A stretch of DNA of 64,000 nt. Source: Mucilaginibacter gossypiicola (GTDB lineage: Bacteria; Bacteroidota; Bacteroidia; Sphingobacteriales; Sphingobacteriaceae). Location: contig NZ_FOCL01000007.1 in assembly GCF_900110105.1 (NCBI RefSeq), positions 310,001 through 374,000 on the forward strand. The letters run 5' to 3'. Under the pieces are notes generated by a model that saw only the letters and a list, made by a program, of their open reading frames with translations, had not been told where the DNA came from and did no database searches. How positions within the stretch are numbered: position 1 is the first letter of the stretch; the number at the start of each line of letters is the position of its first letter. The translations under genes and the position numbers were made by a program. This document shows, piece after piece, positions 8,683-17,655 of the stretch.

Positions 8683-8705
8683 TAAAAAACGACAGAAAGA
8701 GATAG

Positions 8706-9968
8706 ATGAGTAAGATAAGTACATTCAACGCTTTTAAAAGCCGCAACTACCGGCTGTATTTTGCCGGGCAATCCGTTTCTTTACTGGGTACCTGGATGCA
8801 GAAAACTGCCGTAAGCTGGGTGATATATTCGCAAACGCATTCCAAGTTTATGTTGGGTTTAACCCTGTTTGCAAGTTTGTTCCCCTCGTTCCTGTTTTCG
8901 TTTCTGGGTGGTGTGGTTTCTGACAGGTATAACCGCTTTAAAGTACTGCTATTTACACAGGTGGCTTCAATGGTACAAGCCATTTTGCTCACTATGCTGG
9001 TGTTTTTTGGCTATTATTCGATTTGGGCAATTATGGCATTGACTGCTTTGTTGGGGCTGATCAATGCATTTGACGTGCCTGCCAGGCAATCATTGGTATA
9101 TGAAATGGTTAATGATAAGTCCGACCTGCCCAATGCGCTTGCCCTTAACTCTTCTATGGTAAACCTATCGCGGTTAATAGGGCCGGGGATAGCGGGCCTG
9201 ATTATCGAAAAATTTGGCGATTCGGTTTGTTTTGGGGCTAATGCTGTAAGCTTCGTTGCCGTAATTGGCTCATTACTGATGATGCGTTTGCCCAAATTTA
9301 CGCCCAAACCCCATGGTAAAAATGTATTTGCCGACCTGAAGGATGGTTTCGAATACATCCGGAATACACCCACTATCATGTTTATGTTACTGATGCTTGC
9401 TTCGATAAGCCTGTTTGTACTCCCTTTTAGTACGCTGATACCGGTTTATGCTAAAGATATATTTAAAGGAACGGCATCAACATTTGGGGTGATTGATAGT
9501 GTAATAGGGCTTGGTGCTTTTGGTGGCGGCATTTTCCTGGCCTCATTAAGTGCCGGTACCGATCTTAAAAAAATCCTCGCTGTTAATACGCTGGTATTTG
9601 CGGTGGGGCTAATCGCATTTTCGCATATGCACAACTATCCTGTTGCGTTGTTTTTCTCGGCCATTATCGGTTTCGGTATGATGTCGCAGGTTACCATTGG
9701 CAATACTATTATTCAAACTACCGCAAGTCCAGAAATGCGCGGCCGGGTAATCAGTTATTATGCTATGTCTTTTTTTGGGATGCAGCCGCTTGGCGGTTTG
9801 CTTATTGGTGCGGTTTCGCAAAAGATAGGCGTACCCGATACCGTAATGGCCGAAGGTATGGTAGCGTTGCTTTTAGGGATTATACATTTTGGTTTTTTAC
9901 GGCGCAGCAGGCTTAAAAAGAAAGCTATGGCTGCCATGCAGCAGCAACCCACTGAAGCAATTTCTTAA
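8706..9968 (+). CDS. MFS transporter, EntS-like exporter family
   Basis: A 420-residue, 12-helix major facilitator. The N-terminal signature (NYRLYFAGQSVSLLGTWMQK) and the loop between helices 2 and 3 (GGVVSDRYNRFKVLL, about 67-81) match the MFS_3 family, which includes the enterobactin exporter EntS and many drug or siderophore exporters. GRVISYYAMSFFGMQPLG lies in the C-terminal half. The context (MarR regulator and a possible detoxification hydrolase) suggests efflux of a small aromatic compound; the substrate is inference. Confidence 0.92.
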   Translation: MSKISTFNAFKSRNYRLYFAGQSVSLLGTWMQKTAVSWVIYSQTHSKFMLGLTLFASLFPSFLFSFLGGVVSDRYNRFKVLLFTQVASMVQAILLTMLVFFGYYSIWAIMALTALLGLINAFDVPARQSLVYEMVNDKSDLPNALALNSSMVNLSRLIGPGIAGLIIEKFGDSVCFGANAVSFVAVIGSLLMMRLPKFTPKPHGKNVFADLKDGFEYIRNTPTIMFMLLMLASISLFVLPFSTLIPVYAKDIFKGTASTFGVIDSVIGLGAFGGGIFLASLSAGTDLKKILAVNTLVFAVGLIAFSHMHNYPVALFFSAIIGFGMMSQVTIGNTIIQTTASPEMRGRVISYYAMSFFGMQPLGGLLIGAVSQKIGVPDTVMAEGMVALLLGIIHFGFLRRSRLKKKAMAAMQQQPTEAIS

Positions 9969-9989
9969 ACATTAAACAATCAAATTAAC

Positions 9990-10550
9990 ATGATAACTAC
10001 ACTTGATCAAAACACAGCACTTGTACTGATAGATTTGCAGAAATACATTGTACAACTTAAGGGGGCTCACCCAATGGCCGATATTCTTGAAAAATCGGCT
10101 CAACTGGTAGAAGCCTTTCGCAAGGCCGGGAAACCCATTGTTGTTGTTCATGTAGAACCAACAGGTGCAGCCTTTAAAACAAGACGCGACAACAAGGGAA
10201 ACAGCATGACCGAACTCCCGGCCGATTGGAATGAAATAGCTCCTGAAATTAAAACCGAACCAACAGACATTTTTATCACCAAAAAAACCTGGGGCGCTTT
10301 TTATAACACCGGTTTACACGAAGAACTGCAAAAAAGAGGTGTTACGCAAATTGTACTGGCGGGGGTAGCCACCAGCATAGGTGTTGAAGCCACAGCTCGT
10401 TCTGCTAACGAGTACGCCTACAATATAGCCTTTGCCAGCGATGCCATGACCGATATGTTTGCCGAAGCGCATGCTCACAGCTTCAAATACATTTTCCCGA
10501 GGATAGGCGAGGTGGGGACTACTGCCGAGATTATTGAGCAGTTGGGATAG
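9990..10550 (+). CDS. Isochorismatase-fold hydrolase lacking the catalytic Cys
   Basis: A 186-residue isochorismatase-like protein with the Rossmann-like fold of this superfamily. D15 (LVLIDLQ) and K98/K99 (FITKKTWGAF) of the triad are present. The cysteine of amidase-type members is glycine here (G131 in ATSIGVEATAR). Cys-to-Gly at this site occurs in true isochorismatases, which act by acid-base chemistry, so the protein may act on a vinyl-ether-like or other non-amide substrate. It is last in the MarR-MFS operon and is followed by a hairpin. Confidence 0.9.
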   Translation: MITTLDQNTALVLIDLQKYIVQLKGAHPMADILEKSAQLVEAFRKAGKPIVVVHVEPTGAAFKTRRDNKGNSMTELPADWNEIAPEIKTEPTDIFITKKTWGAFYNTGLHEELQKRGVTQIVLAGVATSIGVEATARSANEYAYNIAFASDAMTDMFAEAHAHSFKYIFPRIGEVGTTAEIIEQLG

Positions 10551-10554
10551 TGCC

Positions 10555-10591
10555 AATTACAGAGTGTCTGGATGAAGGGCACTCTGTAATT
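10555..10591 (+). terminator. Hairpin after the MarR operon
   Basis: Perfect 12-bp arms AATTACAGAGTG (10555-10566) and CACTCTGTAATT (10580-10591) with a 13-nt loop, 5 bases after the last stop codon. There is no clear T-tract, but position and strength fit termination or 3'-end protection. Confidence 0.65.
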
Positions 10592-10686
10592 AAACTGATA
10601 AAAGACAGTTGGTTTTTGTGAGAAGAAAGTTATAAGTATTACTTTTACTAAAACTTGTTAACCAATAAACTTAACCTTTTCACAAA

Positions 10687-12018
10687 ATGAACACTACGCC
10701 GACAAAGCACATTATTATTTGTTTTTTCTTTCTTCCTGCAATTTTATCTTTTTATGCATGCTCGAAAAAAGATAGTCCACCACCACCCAAAGTTGATACA
10801 GCGCCTAAAATTGCTATAACATCATTAAGTGCAGATTCTGGTGTTTATAATGCCTCTGTGACCATAACAGGCACGGGTTTTGACAAAAACGTAGCGAACG
10901 ATAAAGTATTTTTTAATGGCAAAGCGGCAACTATTACAGCGGCCACTGCAACGCAATTAACGGTGTTGGTGCCTTTGGCCGCAGGCACAGGGAAAGTAAG
11001 TGTGAAAGTAAATGACGGAACCGAGGTAAATGGCCCTGTGTTTAACTATAAACAATCATGGATTGTTAGCACGTTTGCCGGAAGTGGTGTAGCCGGATTT
11101 ACTGACGGCGATGGCGCCGGCGCGACTTTGAATCAACCTGTGGGTATAACGATTGATGGTAATGGTGATTTTTTTATAACAGAACAAGGAAACCACGCAG
11201 TGCGGAAAATTACAGCGGCGGGGAAAGTAACCACAATTGCGGGTAACGGAAATTCGGGAAAAGTGAATGGAAAAGGGTCTGCCGCTTCGTTTGATCATCC
11301 GGCGGGTATAAGGGCAGACAAGGCAGGAAACCTTTATATCGCGGATCATGCAAATAACCTTATCCGTAAAATTGATGCGTCTGGAAATGTAACGACTATG
11401 GCGGGTACAGGAGCGATAGGTTTTGATAACGGAAGTGCTTTGCTTGCGTCATTTACGGGGCCGACTGATTTAGTGCTTAACAGTGCGGGAGATGTATTTG
11501 TATCTGATTATGTTAATGAAGCCATCAGGAAAATTTCTAAGGGCGGGGTAGTTAGTACATTCTCTTCAAGTTTGATCCCCGGCGTAGATGATCATTCACA
11601 CGGTTTTCATTTTCCATCTGGTTTAACGGTGGATAAGAATGATAATATCTATGTTGTTGATCAAACAGCTTATACCATTAAAAAGATAACACCATCAGGC
11701 ATCATATCGGTGTTTGCTGGTAATGGTTTAAAAGGTGTTATTGATGGACAAGGCAATAAAGCCGGATTTTTCTCACCGTACATGTTGACCATTGATAAAA
11801 ATGGCACTTTTTACGTCACTGATGGTAATCAGATCAGGAAAATTGATAAAGATGTGAATGTTACACTTTTTGCAGGTGTAACTGATCACGGTTCGGTTAA
11901 CGGTGCCGCAGCAGTTTCAAGCTTTTATACGCCAATTGGGATAGTTACTGATCAGGATGGTAATGTTTATGTGGCTGATACGTCAAATAATCTTATCCGA
12001 AAAATCGCATTTCAATAA
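10687..12018 (+). CDS. IPT/TIG plus NHL-repeat lipoprotein
   Basis: A 443-residue predicted lipoprotein (lipobox SFYAC, C25). After a proline-rich linker comes one IPT/TIG immunoglobulin-like domain (about 42-125). At least five NHL beta-propeller repeats follow, marked by recurring VRKI/IRKI turns and GDGxGxxAxFxxPxGI segments. NHL propellers usually bind ligands or proteins, so an envelope binding or scaffold role is likely. It is a single gene with its own terminator; no substrate can be read from context. Confidence 0.9.
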   Translation: MNTTPTKHIIICFFFLPAILSFYACSKKDSPPPPKVDTAPKIAITSLSADSGVYNASVTITGTGFDKNVANDKVFFNGKAATITAATATQLTVLVPLAAGTGKVSVKVNDGTEVNGPVFNYKQSWIVSTFAGSGVAGFTDGDGAGATLNQPVGITIDGNGDFFITEQGNHAVRKITAAGKVTTIAGNGNSGKVNGKGSAASFDHPAGIRADKAGNLYIADHANNLIRKIDASGNVTTMAGTGAIGFDNGSALLASFTGPTDLVLNSAGDVFVSDYVNEAIRKISKGGVVSTFSSSLIPGVDDHSHGFHFPSGLTVDKNDNIYVVDQTAYTIKKITPSGIISVFAGNGLKGVIDGQGNKAGFFSPYMLTIDKNGTFYVTDGNQIRKIDKDVNVTLFAGVTDHGSVNGAAAVSSFYTPIGIVTDQDGNVYVADTSNNLIRKIAFQ

Positions 12019-12024
12019 TAACCC

Positions 12025-12060
12025 AGCCTTACGAGATTTTACAATTTCGTAAGGCTTTTC
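12025..12060 (+). terminator. Intrinsic terminator of the NHL gene
   Basis: Arms AGCCTTACGA (12025-12034) and TCGTAAGGCT (12047-12056) pair over 10 bp with a 12-nt loop and are followed by a short T-run, 6 bases after the stop codon. Confidence 0.8.
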
Positions 12061-12135
12061 CTTCGGCAAAACAATCTCCATGCAATGGGTATTTATAGCT
12101 AAGTTAGCGGTACAGTAGGTTGCCGCTGAACATCT

Positions 12136-12792
12136 ATGAAAAAAATCTCCCCGCTTAAATTTCTGGTAGTTTTAATTCATTTGCAGTGTTTATTTATTTG
12201 CTTTACAAACAAAGTCTTAGCTCAGGCCGATTCGGCGAAAATTACTGTCAACAGTCCGGCATTTATTCCACCTGCAGTTCAGCGCTGGGACGACCGTGTG
12301 ATGATCGGCCTGCAAAATCAGCGGACACCCGCTCAAACCGGTTTTTTCATGTTTCTGAGTAAAAATGTATTGTATGGCGATATCGGAATCCCGGCAGGTT
12401 TATTAGTAGGGGGGATTGTAAGCAATAATAAAGAAATGCGGCAAAACGCCGGCTATGTAGCCAGCAGCACAGCGGTATCCTACGGTTTTATGTTACTTAT
12501 CAAACACCTGGTGAAGCGGCCGCGGCCATTTATTCAAAATATCAATATTACACCAGTTTACAGGGCCGGCGGTACCTCATTCCCGTCGGGGCATACCTCA
12601 TCAAGCTTTGCCACGGCTACAGCGCTTTCGGTGGCTTATCCTAAATGGTATGTGATAGCGCCATCTTTCTTTTGGGCAGGGGCTACCAGTTATTCAAGAA
12701 TGTATTTGGGCGTTCATTATCCTACCGATGTGGCAGCCGGATTAACATTGGGTGTAGGCAGTGCGGCGGCGATGTCGTTTTTGAAGAAGTAG
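12136..12792 (+). CDS. PAP2-family membrane phosphatase
   Basis: A 218-residue phosphatidic-acid-phosphatase type 2 protein. All three catalytic motifs are intact: K123-x6-RP (130-131), PSGH (150-153) and SR-x5-H (S187, R188, H194) followed by D198. The N-terminus has a hydrophobic export segment. Such enzymes dephosphorylate lipid phosphates such as undecaprenyl pyrophosphate, phosphatidic acid or lipid A on the periplasmic face. The single gene gives no clue to which. Confidence 0.92.
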   Translation: MKKISPLKFLVVLIHLQCLFICFTNKVLAQADSAKITVNSPAFIPPAVQRWDDRVMIGLQNQRTPAQTGFFMFLSKNVLYGDIGIPAGLLVGGIVSNNKEMRQNAGYVASSTAVSYGFMLLIKHLVKRPRPFIQNINITPVYRAGGTSFPSGHTSSSFATATALSVAYPKWYVIAPSFFWAGATSYSRMYLGVHYPTDVAAGLTLGVGSAAAMSFLKK

Positions 12793-12813
12793 AGCTGTTG
12801 GATAATTATCTTG

Positions 12814-13275
12814 TTATTCTCTTCGCACATTTGAGAGTATTAATCCATACGGTTGTTTTTTGAAATTTGAATTATAACAAAGTTCGTCCATTACAAACAA
12901 TAAATGTGAGTGTAAAGAGAAACACAGATCAATTGCATATCTGTGGCCCTGAGTGTTATATTCAACTATTTCAATTCCTGAAAAATCGAAATACCCTTTT
13001 TTATCCAAAAATTCGTTATCGAAAATTTGCTGATGCAATGCTATAAGCGCAGATTTCGATTTGTACATTAAAGTATCAAAGTTATTTATAAGGTCTTTGA
13101 TTGCTTCCTCAATGCAATTCCAGTTTATAGTTAATTCTTCGTCGGGTTTGTTTTGAAATACTTTCTCGTCAAATGTAACCTCACATTGACTGGTGTTAAG
13201 CGTAAATATTGCCCACCATTCACCATCGTTGTTTCGTTTAAAATTTAATTCGAAGTTATCTATTGAGATTCGCAT
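12814..13275 (-). CDS. Hypothetical protein
   Basis: A 153-residue acidic protein I do not recognise. There is no signal peptide or membrane helix. It has aromatic-rich strands (NDGEWWAIFTLN) and a conserved-looking middle (NWNCIEEAIKDLINNFDTLM), compatible with an alpha/beta cytosolic fold of the kind seen in many small Bacteroidota proteins. It is divergent from the patatin gene and convergent with the PAP2 gene, 21 bases apart. The ORF is continuous and protein-like in composition, so I believe it is real. Confidence 0.65.
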   Translation of the reverse strand: MRISIDNFELNFKRNNDGEWWAIFTLNTSQCEVTFDEKVFQNKPDEELTINWNCIEEAIKDLINNFDTLMYKSKSALIALHQQIFDNEFLDKKGYFDFSGIEIVEYNTQGHRYAIDLCFSLHSHLLFVMDELCYNSNFKKQPYGLILSNVRRE

Positions 13276-13433
13276 GGATGTTAAGATAGAAGAATCTTTA
13301 ATAAGAAGCGGCTTTTGTTTTGCAGGAAAGTTTTAATAATATTTTGCAAGTAAATTATTATTAAAGTAATATATTGACCTCAAACGCTTTCATAGCTTGC
13401 CGTCATAAACGGCTGATGATAACCTAATACAAA

Positions 13434-14243
13434 ATGAATACAAATATCGATCAAAACGGCTCAAGAAAGATAGGATTAGTGCTGTCGGGCGGTGGCGTAC
13501 GTGGTGTCGCTCATTTAGGGGTGATGCAAGCCCTAACCGATTATGGTATCAAATTCGCACACATCTCGGGTACAAGTGCAGGCGCGATAGCTGCCGCTTT
13601 TTTTGCGGAGGGATATGAACCAAAAGAAATTCTTAGGATCATTAAAGATAACAGCCTGCTTAAATTGTTGCGCCCGGCGTTTGGCAGCAATGGTTTGATC
13701 TCTATATTACACACCAGGGTGTTGATCAATAAATATATTCCGCATAACTCCTTTCAAAGCCTCAAAACGCGTGTCACTATTCCAGCGGTTGATATTGGAG
13801 AAGCAAAATTGGTTTACTTTACAGAGGGGGAGCTGGATATAGCCATTTTAGCCTCCTGCTGCTTGCCCGGTATCTTCAGGCCTATTATCATTAAGGACCA
13901 TATGTTTGTTGATGGGGGCATACTCAATAATTTCCCGGTTGAGCCGTTGGTGGGCAATTGCGACTTTATCATAGGCTCTTGCTGTAATCACTTGCCGGTT
14001 GTTTCAAGTATTAAATCTTTTGGGCACCTGGTTGACAGGGCTGCCATGATAACGATCAATTCGGGACTTAACGCACATAAGATGCTGTGCGATATAGTTA
14101 TTGAGCCGCATGGTTTAGGAGGATATGGCATTTTTGATACCGATGCCGCCGAAGAAATTTATATGATAGGTTATGAAGAGGGGCTAAAAACCATCAACAG
14201 CAACGAAAAACTGAAAGATGTTATCCATAAGCTAAAAGGGTGA
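13434..14243 (+). CDS. Patatin-like phospholipase
   Basis: A 269-residue patatin-family lipid acyl hydrolase with a Ser-Asp dyad. Oxyanion loop SGGGVRG (18-24), nucleophile elbow GTSAG (S48) and DGG motif (D160 in FVDGGILNNFP) are all present. There is no signal peptide, so it is likely cytosolic and acts on membrane phospholipids or neutral lipids. It could release fatty acids for the beta-oxidation locus a few kilobases downstream, but no shared regulatory site was found. Confidence 0.92.
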   Translation: MNTNIDQNGSRKIGLVLSGGGVRGVAHLGVMQALTDYGIKFAHISGTSAGAIAAAFFAEGYEPKEILRIIKDNSLLKLLRPAFGSNGLISILHTRVLINKYIPHNSFQSLKTRVTIPAVDIGEAKLVYFTEGELDIAILASCCLPGIFRPIIIKDHMFVDGGILNNFPVEPLVGNCDFIIGSCCNHLPVVSSIKSFGHLVDRAAMITINSGLNAHKMLCDIVIEPHGLGGYGIFDTDAAEEIYMIGYEEGLKTINSNEKLKDVIHKLKG

Positions 14244-14373
14244 AAACCTATCCGTAAAGGATATCGCAATGTCGCTTGAAAATTACAGTTAGCATTTGAC
14301 AAAAGATCTGAAAACAGATTTGATAATGTCTTAAAATAGATGGAAATTGCTCAAAAGGTTGTACATAAAGAAC

Positions 14374-14393
14374 TATTTAACAGGTGTTAAATA
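14374..14393. promoter_or_regulatory. Perfect palindrome upstream of the VOC gene
   Basis: TATTTAACA-GG-TGTTAAATA, 9-bp arms around a 2-bp centre, 68 bases upstream of the VOC start in a 218-base intergenic region otherwise without features. It is a candidate dimeric-regulator site; the cognate protein is unknown. Confidence 0.45.
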
Positions 14394-14461
14394 ATCTTTA
14401 AAATGTTGTACCGCTTTTCTTCTTTGTTATTGCACCTTTAATCATCCAAACATATTTAACT

Positions 14462-14866
14462 ATGAAAAAAGTAACAGGCCTTGGAGGCGTATTTTTCAAA
14501 TGCGACGATCCGAAAGGTATGAACGAGTGGTATGTCAAAAATCTTGGTCTGCCAGTAGGGCAATACGGAACAACGTTTGATTGGCGACATGCCGATGATC
14601 CGTCGAAAATAGGGTCTACATCGTGGTGCACGTTTCCGCAGGATACCAAATATTTCGACCCTTCAACAAAGCCATTTATGGTTAATTACCGGGTAGAGAA
14701 TCTTGTTGCACTGGTAGATGAGCTAAAGAAAGAGAACGTAACGATTATTGATGAGATTGCTGAATATGATTACGGCAAATTTGTACACATCCTTGACCCG
14801 GAAGGCAACGTCATTGAACTCTGGGAACCGGGCGATGAATCAGACCCGGATAACATAGCTGGGTAA
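14462..14866 (+). CDS. VOC-superfamily (glyoxalase/bleomycin-resistance fold) protein
   Basis: A 134-residue vicinal-oxygen-chelate protein. The paired beta-alpha-beta modules are visible: VTGLGGVFFKCDDPKGMNEWY at the start and the closing strand KFVHILDPEGNVIELWEP with the usual metal-ligand glutamate. Tryptophan-rich middle (DWRHADDPSKIGSTSWC). Members include glyoxalases, dioxygenases and antibiotic-binding proteins; the substrate cannot be assigned. Monocistronic, with a strong inverted repeat downstream. Confidence 0.88.
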   Translation: MKKVTGLGGVFFKCDDPKGMNEWYVKNLGLPVGQYGTTFDWRHADDPSKIGSTSWCTFPQDTKYFDPSTKPFMVNYRVENLVALVDELKKENVTIIDEIAEYDYGKFVHILDPEGNVIELWEPGDESDPDNIAG

Positions 14867-14870
14867 TTTT

Positions 14871-14956
14871 AGTCAGAAGCCTTAAGTTCTAAGTCGACAG
14901 GGGTAAATCCTGTTTACGACTTAAAACTTAAGGCTTTCGACTTAAGACGTCTGACT
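14871..14956. terminator. Long inverted repeat between convergent genes
   Basis: AGTCAGA (14871-14877) pairs with TCTGACT (14950-14956). Inside, a 20-base arm (14877-14896) pairs with 14917-14936 with one mismatch (core AAGCCTTAAGTT). It occupies the whole gap between convergent VOC and SGNH genes. It probably terminates both transcripts, but its two-arm design also resembles a dispersed palindromic element. Confidence 0.6.
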
Positions 14957-14961
14957 AAAGA

Positions 14962-16281
14962 TCAAGGGAACTTAACCCCATTATAGTCTGATATGTTTAC
15001 CTGTGGTATTGATGAATTGTATTTATCATTAATGGCCTTAATAAACTCATTGGCCACAATTGCATACCCGCGTGGGGTAAGGTGTACCCCATCTAACGAG
15101 AACAGGCCGCCGCTGATGTAATTAGAATTAACGCTTACGCCATTCACTACCAGGCCGTTCTGTTTTATATTTTGTAAAAAAGTATAGGCATCAAATACTG
15201 CCAATCCTTTTGACGCTGCTACCGATTTTATGGTAGTGTTATAGGAGGTAACATAATCCTCGGTAAGGGCAACTTCATTTTCGTCGAGTACATACTGGTT
15301 GTCTATAGGTGTATAGGGCGTTAAACCATAAGGCAGGTTGCCAACAGGCGTTGCAACCGGCTGCCCGATCTTGCTTGTGGGGAAGGTAAGTATGATAAGG
15401 TCATTAGTTGTTGCCGCACGTGGTGCATAAGTACTGCCCGATACCAATGCATTAATATACAAAGCTTTTGCATTGGGATTTGCCTTTTGCACGCCGGCCA
15501 GTATTGCACCAACAGTAACAGTATTAAAATATGGTATCGAAGTTACATCAGGTACTGTTGCAACCACACCTTTTTGTCCTTTGGCGGTAAGGGTGTTTAT
15601 CAATACGTTGTATAAGGCAGCAAAAGTACTTTTGTCTGTCAGTACGTCGCCCGCTCCGCCAGATGTGGCATATCCCAAAGCATCATTATTCCCCAACCAG
15701 TTAGAAAAGAAAGTGAACGGTTTAGACATAACAAAATCAAGATAGGTAGTAGAGTTTGTTGGCGCATTACCAGGCAGCAGACGTTCAAAATAACCGTTTA
15801 AATTGCCGTAAGGCGCATAGGTAATATGCAGCAGCTTAATGCCGGGAACGCCGTAGTTATTGATATCGCCGGTGTATTTGGTGTATAAAGTAACATTTCC
15901 AAAACCGGGGACAGGCAGTACTCCGCGTACGGCAAGGTTGGTAGTTACCGGAGTTGTAATAGGAGTGCCATCAGCATTAAACCCGGTGAGTGATAAATAG
16001 CCCGATCCGTTTGCTTGTGCGGTACTGAATAATGGCTGCGAAAACGTGCCGCCACCAACCGACTGCATTTGCTTGCCTATGATACTTGGATAAGATACCT
16101 GCTGACCTGCAAGATATAAGCCCCCGTCGGCATAGCCGGCAGTGAGCGAATTGCCTAACGCAATGTATCGTGAAAAATCAACAGAACCTGCAGACGGCTT
16201 TGGCGTATGGATTTCGGGCTTGCAGGCACCTAATAAAAGTAACCCTGCAATAATATAAATATGTAGTTTAAACGTTTTCAT
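14962..16281 (-). CDS. SGNH/GDSL hydrolase lipoprotein
   Basis: A 439-residue lipoprotein (lipobox LLGAC, C20) with an SGNH esterase/lipase fold. Block I serine is S45 in ALGNSLTAGYADGG and the C-terminal dyad is D397 and H400 in LDGVHLTPRGY; GNND around 195 provides the block III residue. It would hydrolyse esters at the cell surface or in the periplasm. It is the second gene behind FadL with a 19-base gap. This suggests it frees fatty acids from lipids or esters for import by that porin. Confidence 0.9.
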   Translation of the reverse strand: MKTFKLHIYIIAGLLLLGACKPEIHTPKPSAGSVDFSRYIALGNSLTAGYADGGLYLAGQQVSYPSIIGKQMQSVGGGTFSQPLFSTAQANGSGYLSLTGFNADGTPITTPVTTNLAVRGVLPVPGFGNVTLYTKYTGDINNYGVPGIKLLHITYAPYGNLNGYFERLLPGNAPTNSTTYLDFVMSKPFTFFSNWLGNNDALGYATSGGAGDVLTDKSTFAALYNVLINTLTAKGQKGVVATVPDVTSIPYFNTVTVGAILAGVQKANPNAKALYINALVSGSTYAPRAATTNDLIILTFPTSKIGQPVATPVGNLPYGLTPYTPIDNQYVLDENEVALTEDYVTSYNTTIKSVAASKGLAVFDAYTFLQNIKQNGLVVNGVSVNSNYISGGLFSLDGVHLTPRGYAIVANEFIKAINDKYNSSIPQVNISDYNGVKFP

Positions 16282-16300
16282 GTATTGATTTCTTTAAGGA

Positions 16301-17524
16301 TTACCAATGATAGGCCAATGAGATGCCTGGTATATACACATCAGTTTTAAATGATCCAGATAACTGCGACTCGAAATTAGTTTGAGTACGTTGCATCAGG
16401 TGCTCATACTCAAAGGAGATATCAATATCGAGGTGTTTAGCAACGGTATAACCTAAACCCAGGGTACCATAAACCCTGTTGGCATCGGGCGCTTCGGGAG
16501 TTACATAGCCATCTAAAACAGCTGTGCTGGCATAGCCACCGCCAAAACGCAGGGCCAGCTTATCATTTGCCTTGTATTGGGCGCCTCCGCGTAAACTATA
16601 CGCTTGCTGGTAATTCCGGGCAGAATGGGTATCCTGTAATACAGCTGTATTGGTGTTATAATCAAATGATAATGTCTTATAGCTATCCCAGTTAACGAGG
16701 TTAACATCCAGCGCCACAATCCATTTACTGCCCGGATAAAATCCAAAGCCGATAGAGTTAGTAGCGGGTAGTGGTATGGTTGATCTGAAAGTATTGGGCT
16801 GCGGAAAGCTGCTTTGTAATGATGCGGGCACAGTAAAAATAGCATCACCGGCCGGAATAGTAGTATTTACCTGCGAGCGGTGGGTGATACCAACGGTGAT
16901 GCCCGCCTCCGTTTTAAAGTAAACGCCCGCGTTCCATCCATAACCTTTGCCGCTGCCTTTTAACCTGGCCTGCCCTGGGTCGCCATTGCTGTTTGCCAGC
17001 GGAATGGCCCGTGTCAGATCAACGCTGCCGTGGTTATAAACAAATCCTCCGCCAATACTCATCCAATCGGCCAGTTTTACACTCAGTGTAGGCTGAATAT
17101 AAATGGCTTTCAAATTAAGGCTTTCCAGCACATATTTACCCTGCCAGGTGTTGCCCCAGTCGGTTAATCCGCCAAAAGGGGTATAAACACCAACTCCTAA
17201 TTTCCAGAAAGACGATTTGGGCCCCCATACGGCATAAGCCTGGAACGGGGTCGCTACTTTATTTGAAGTGTGATTTTGGATTGATGTTCCGGCCGGGTTA
17301 AAAACAGATTTGAACAATAAGGGGCTTATTCCTCCCTGTATGTAATTTTCGGGCAACATGGCCATAGCACCCGGGTTAAAAAATACGGAAGCGCCATCCT
17401 GTACAATACCCGTACCGGTATGGCCCATGCCAATTTGCTTTTGCCCTTCCAAATTAACCTGGAAACCCTGGGAATAGGCTAACAGCGGTGCCATGGTAAG
17501 CACCAGGAGTAGAAATTTTCTCAT
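16301..17524 (-). CDS. FadL/OmpP1/TodX-family outer-membrane fatty-acid transporter
   Basis: A 407-residue outer-membrane beta-barrel. A signal peptide (about 1-18) is followed by the conserved FadL hatch region (GFQVNLEGQKQIGMGHTGTGIVQDGASVFFNPGAMAML). Amphipathic strands follow to a C-terminal aromatic residue (LAYHW). FadL proteins admit long-chain fatty acids or other hydrophobic molecules. It leads the operon with the SGNH lipoprotein and is divergent from the AraC gene. The 28-bp shared element lies about 100 bases upstream of its start. Confidence 0.92.
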   Translation of the reverse strand: MRKFLLLVLTMAPLLAYSQGFQVNLEGQKQIGMGHTGTGIVQDGASVFFNPGAMAMLPENYIQGGISPLLFKSVFNPAGTSIQNHTSNKVATPFQAYAVWGPKSSFWKLGVGVYTPFGGLTDWGNTWQGKYVLESLNLKAIYIQPTLSVKLADWMSIGGGFVYNHGSVDLTRAIPLANSNGDPGQARLKGSGKGYGWNAGVYFKTEAGITVGITHRSQVNTTIPAGDAIFTVPASLQSSFPQPNTFRSTIPLPATNSIGFGFYPGSKWIVALDVNLVNWDSYKTLSFDYNTNTAVLQDTHSARNYQQAYSLRGGAQYKANDKLALRFGGGYASTAVLDGYVTPEAPDANRVYGTLGLGYTVAKHLDIDISFEYEHLMQRTQTNFESQLSGSFKTDVYIPGISLAYHW

Positions 17525-17623
17525 AAAATTATAATTGGTTTGCGACAGGAAATTGCTTAAAGGTTACAATTTGAAACTGTCAGGGATAAAATTAGTTTGG
17601 ATTGGAAAGAAAAAAAGGGCTAT

Positions 17624-17655
17624 AATGCGGAGATATTAGTCAAAAAGTCGGATAA
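17624..17655 (-). promoter_or_regulatory. Fatty-acid regulon element, site 1 (upstream of FadL)
   Basis: Read on the minus strand it begins CCGACTTTTTGAC and ends TCTCCGCATT; the 28-bp core (17624-17651) is identical to site 2 at 18781-18808. The similarity extends into a following GCCCTTT. It lies in the 228-base gap between divergent FadL and AraC genes, so it could serve either, but its orientation relative to FadL is the same as that of site 2 relative to the acyl-CoA dehydrogenase gene. Confidence 0.8.

Noticed and set aside
13369..13397. ATATTGAC upstream of the patatin gene as a fourth fatty-acid regulon site
   Set aside because: Only the TTGAC core matches; CCGA and TCCGC are absent at the right spacing.
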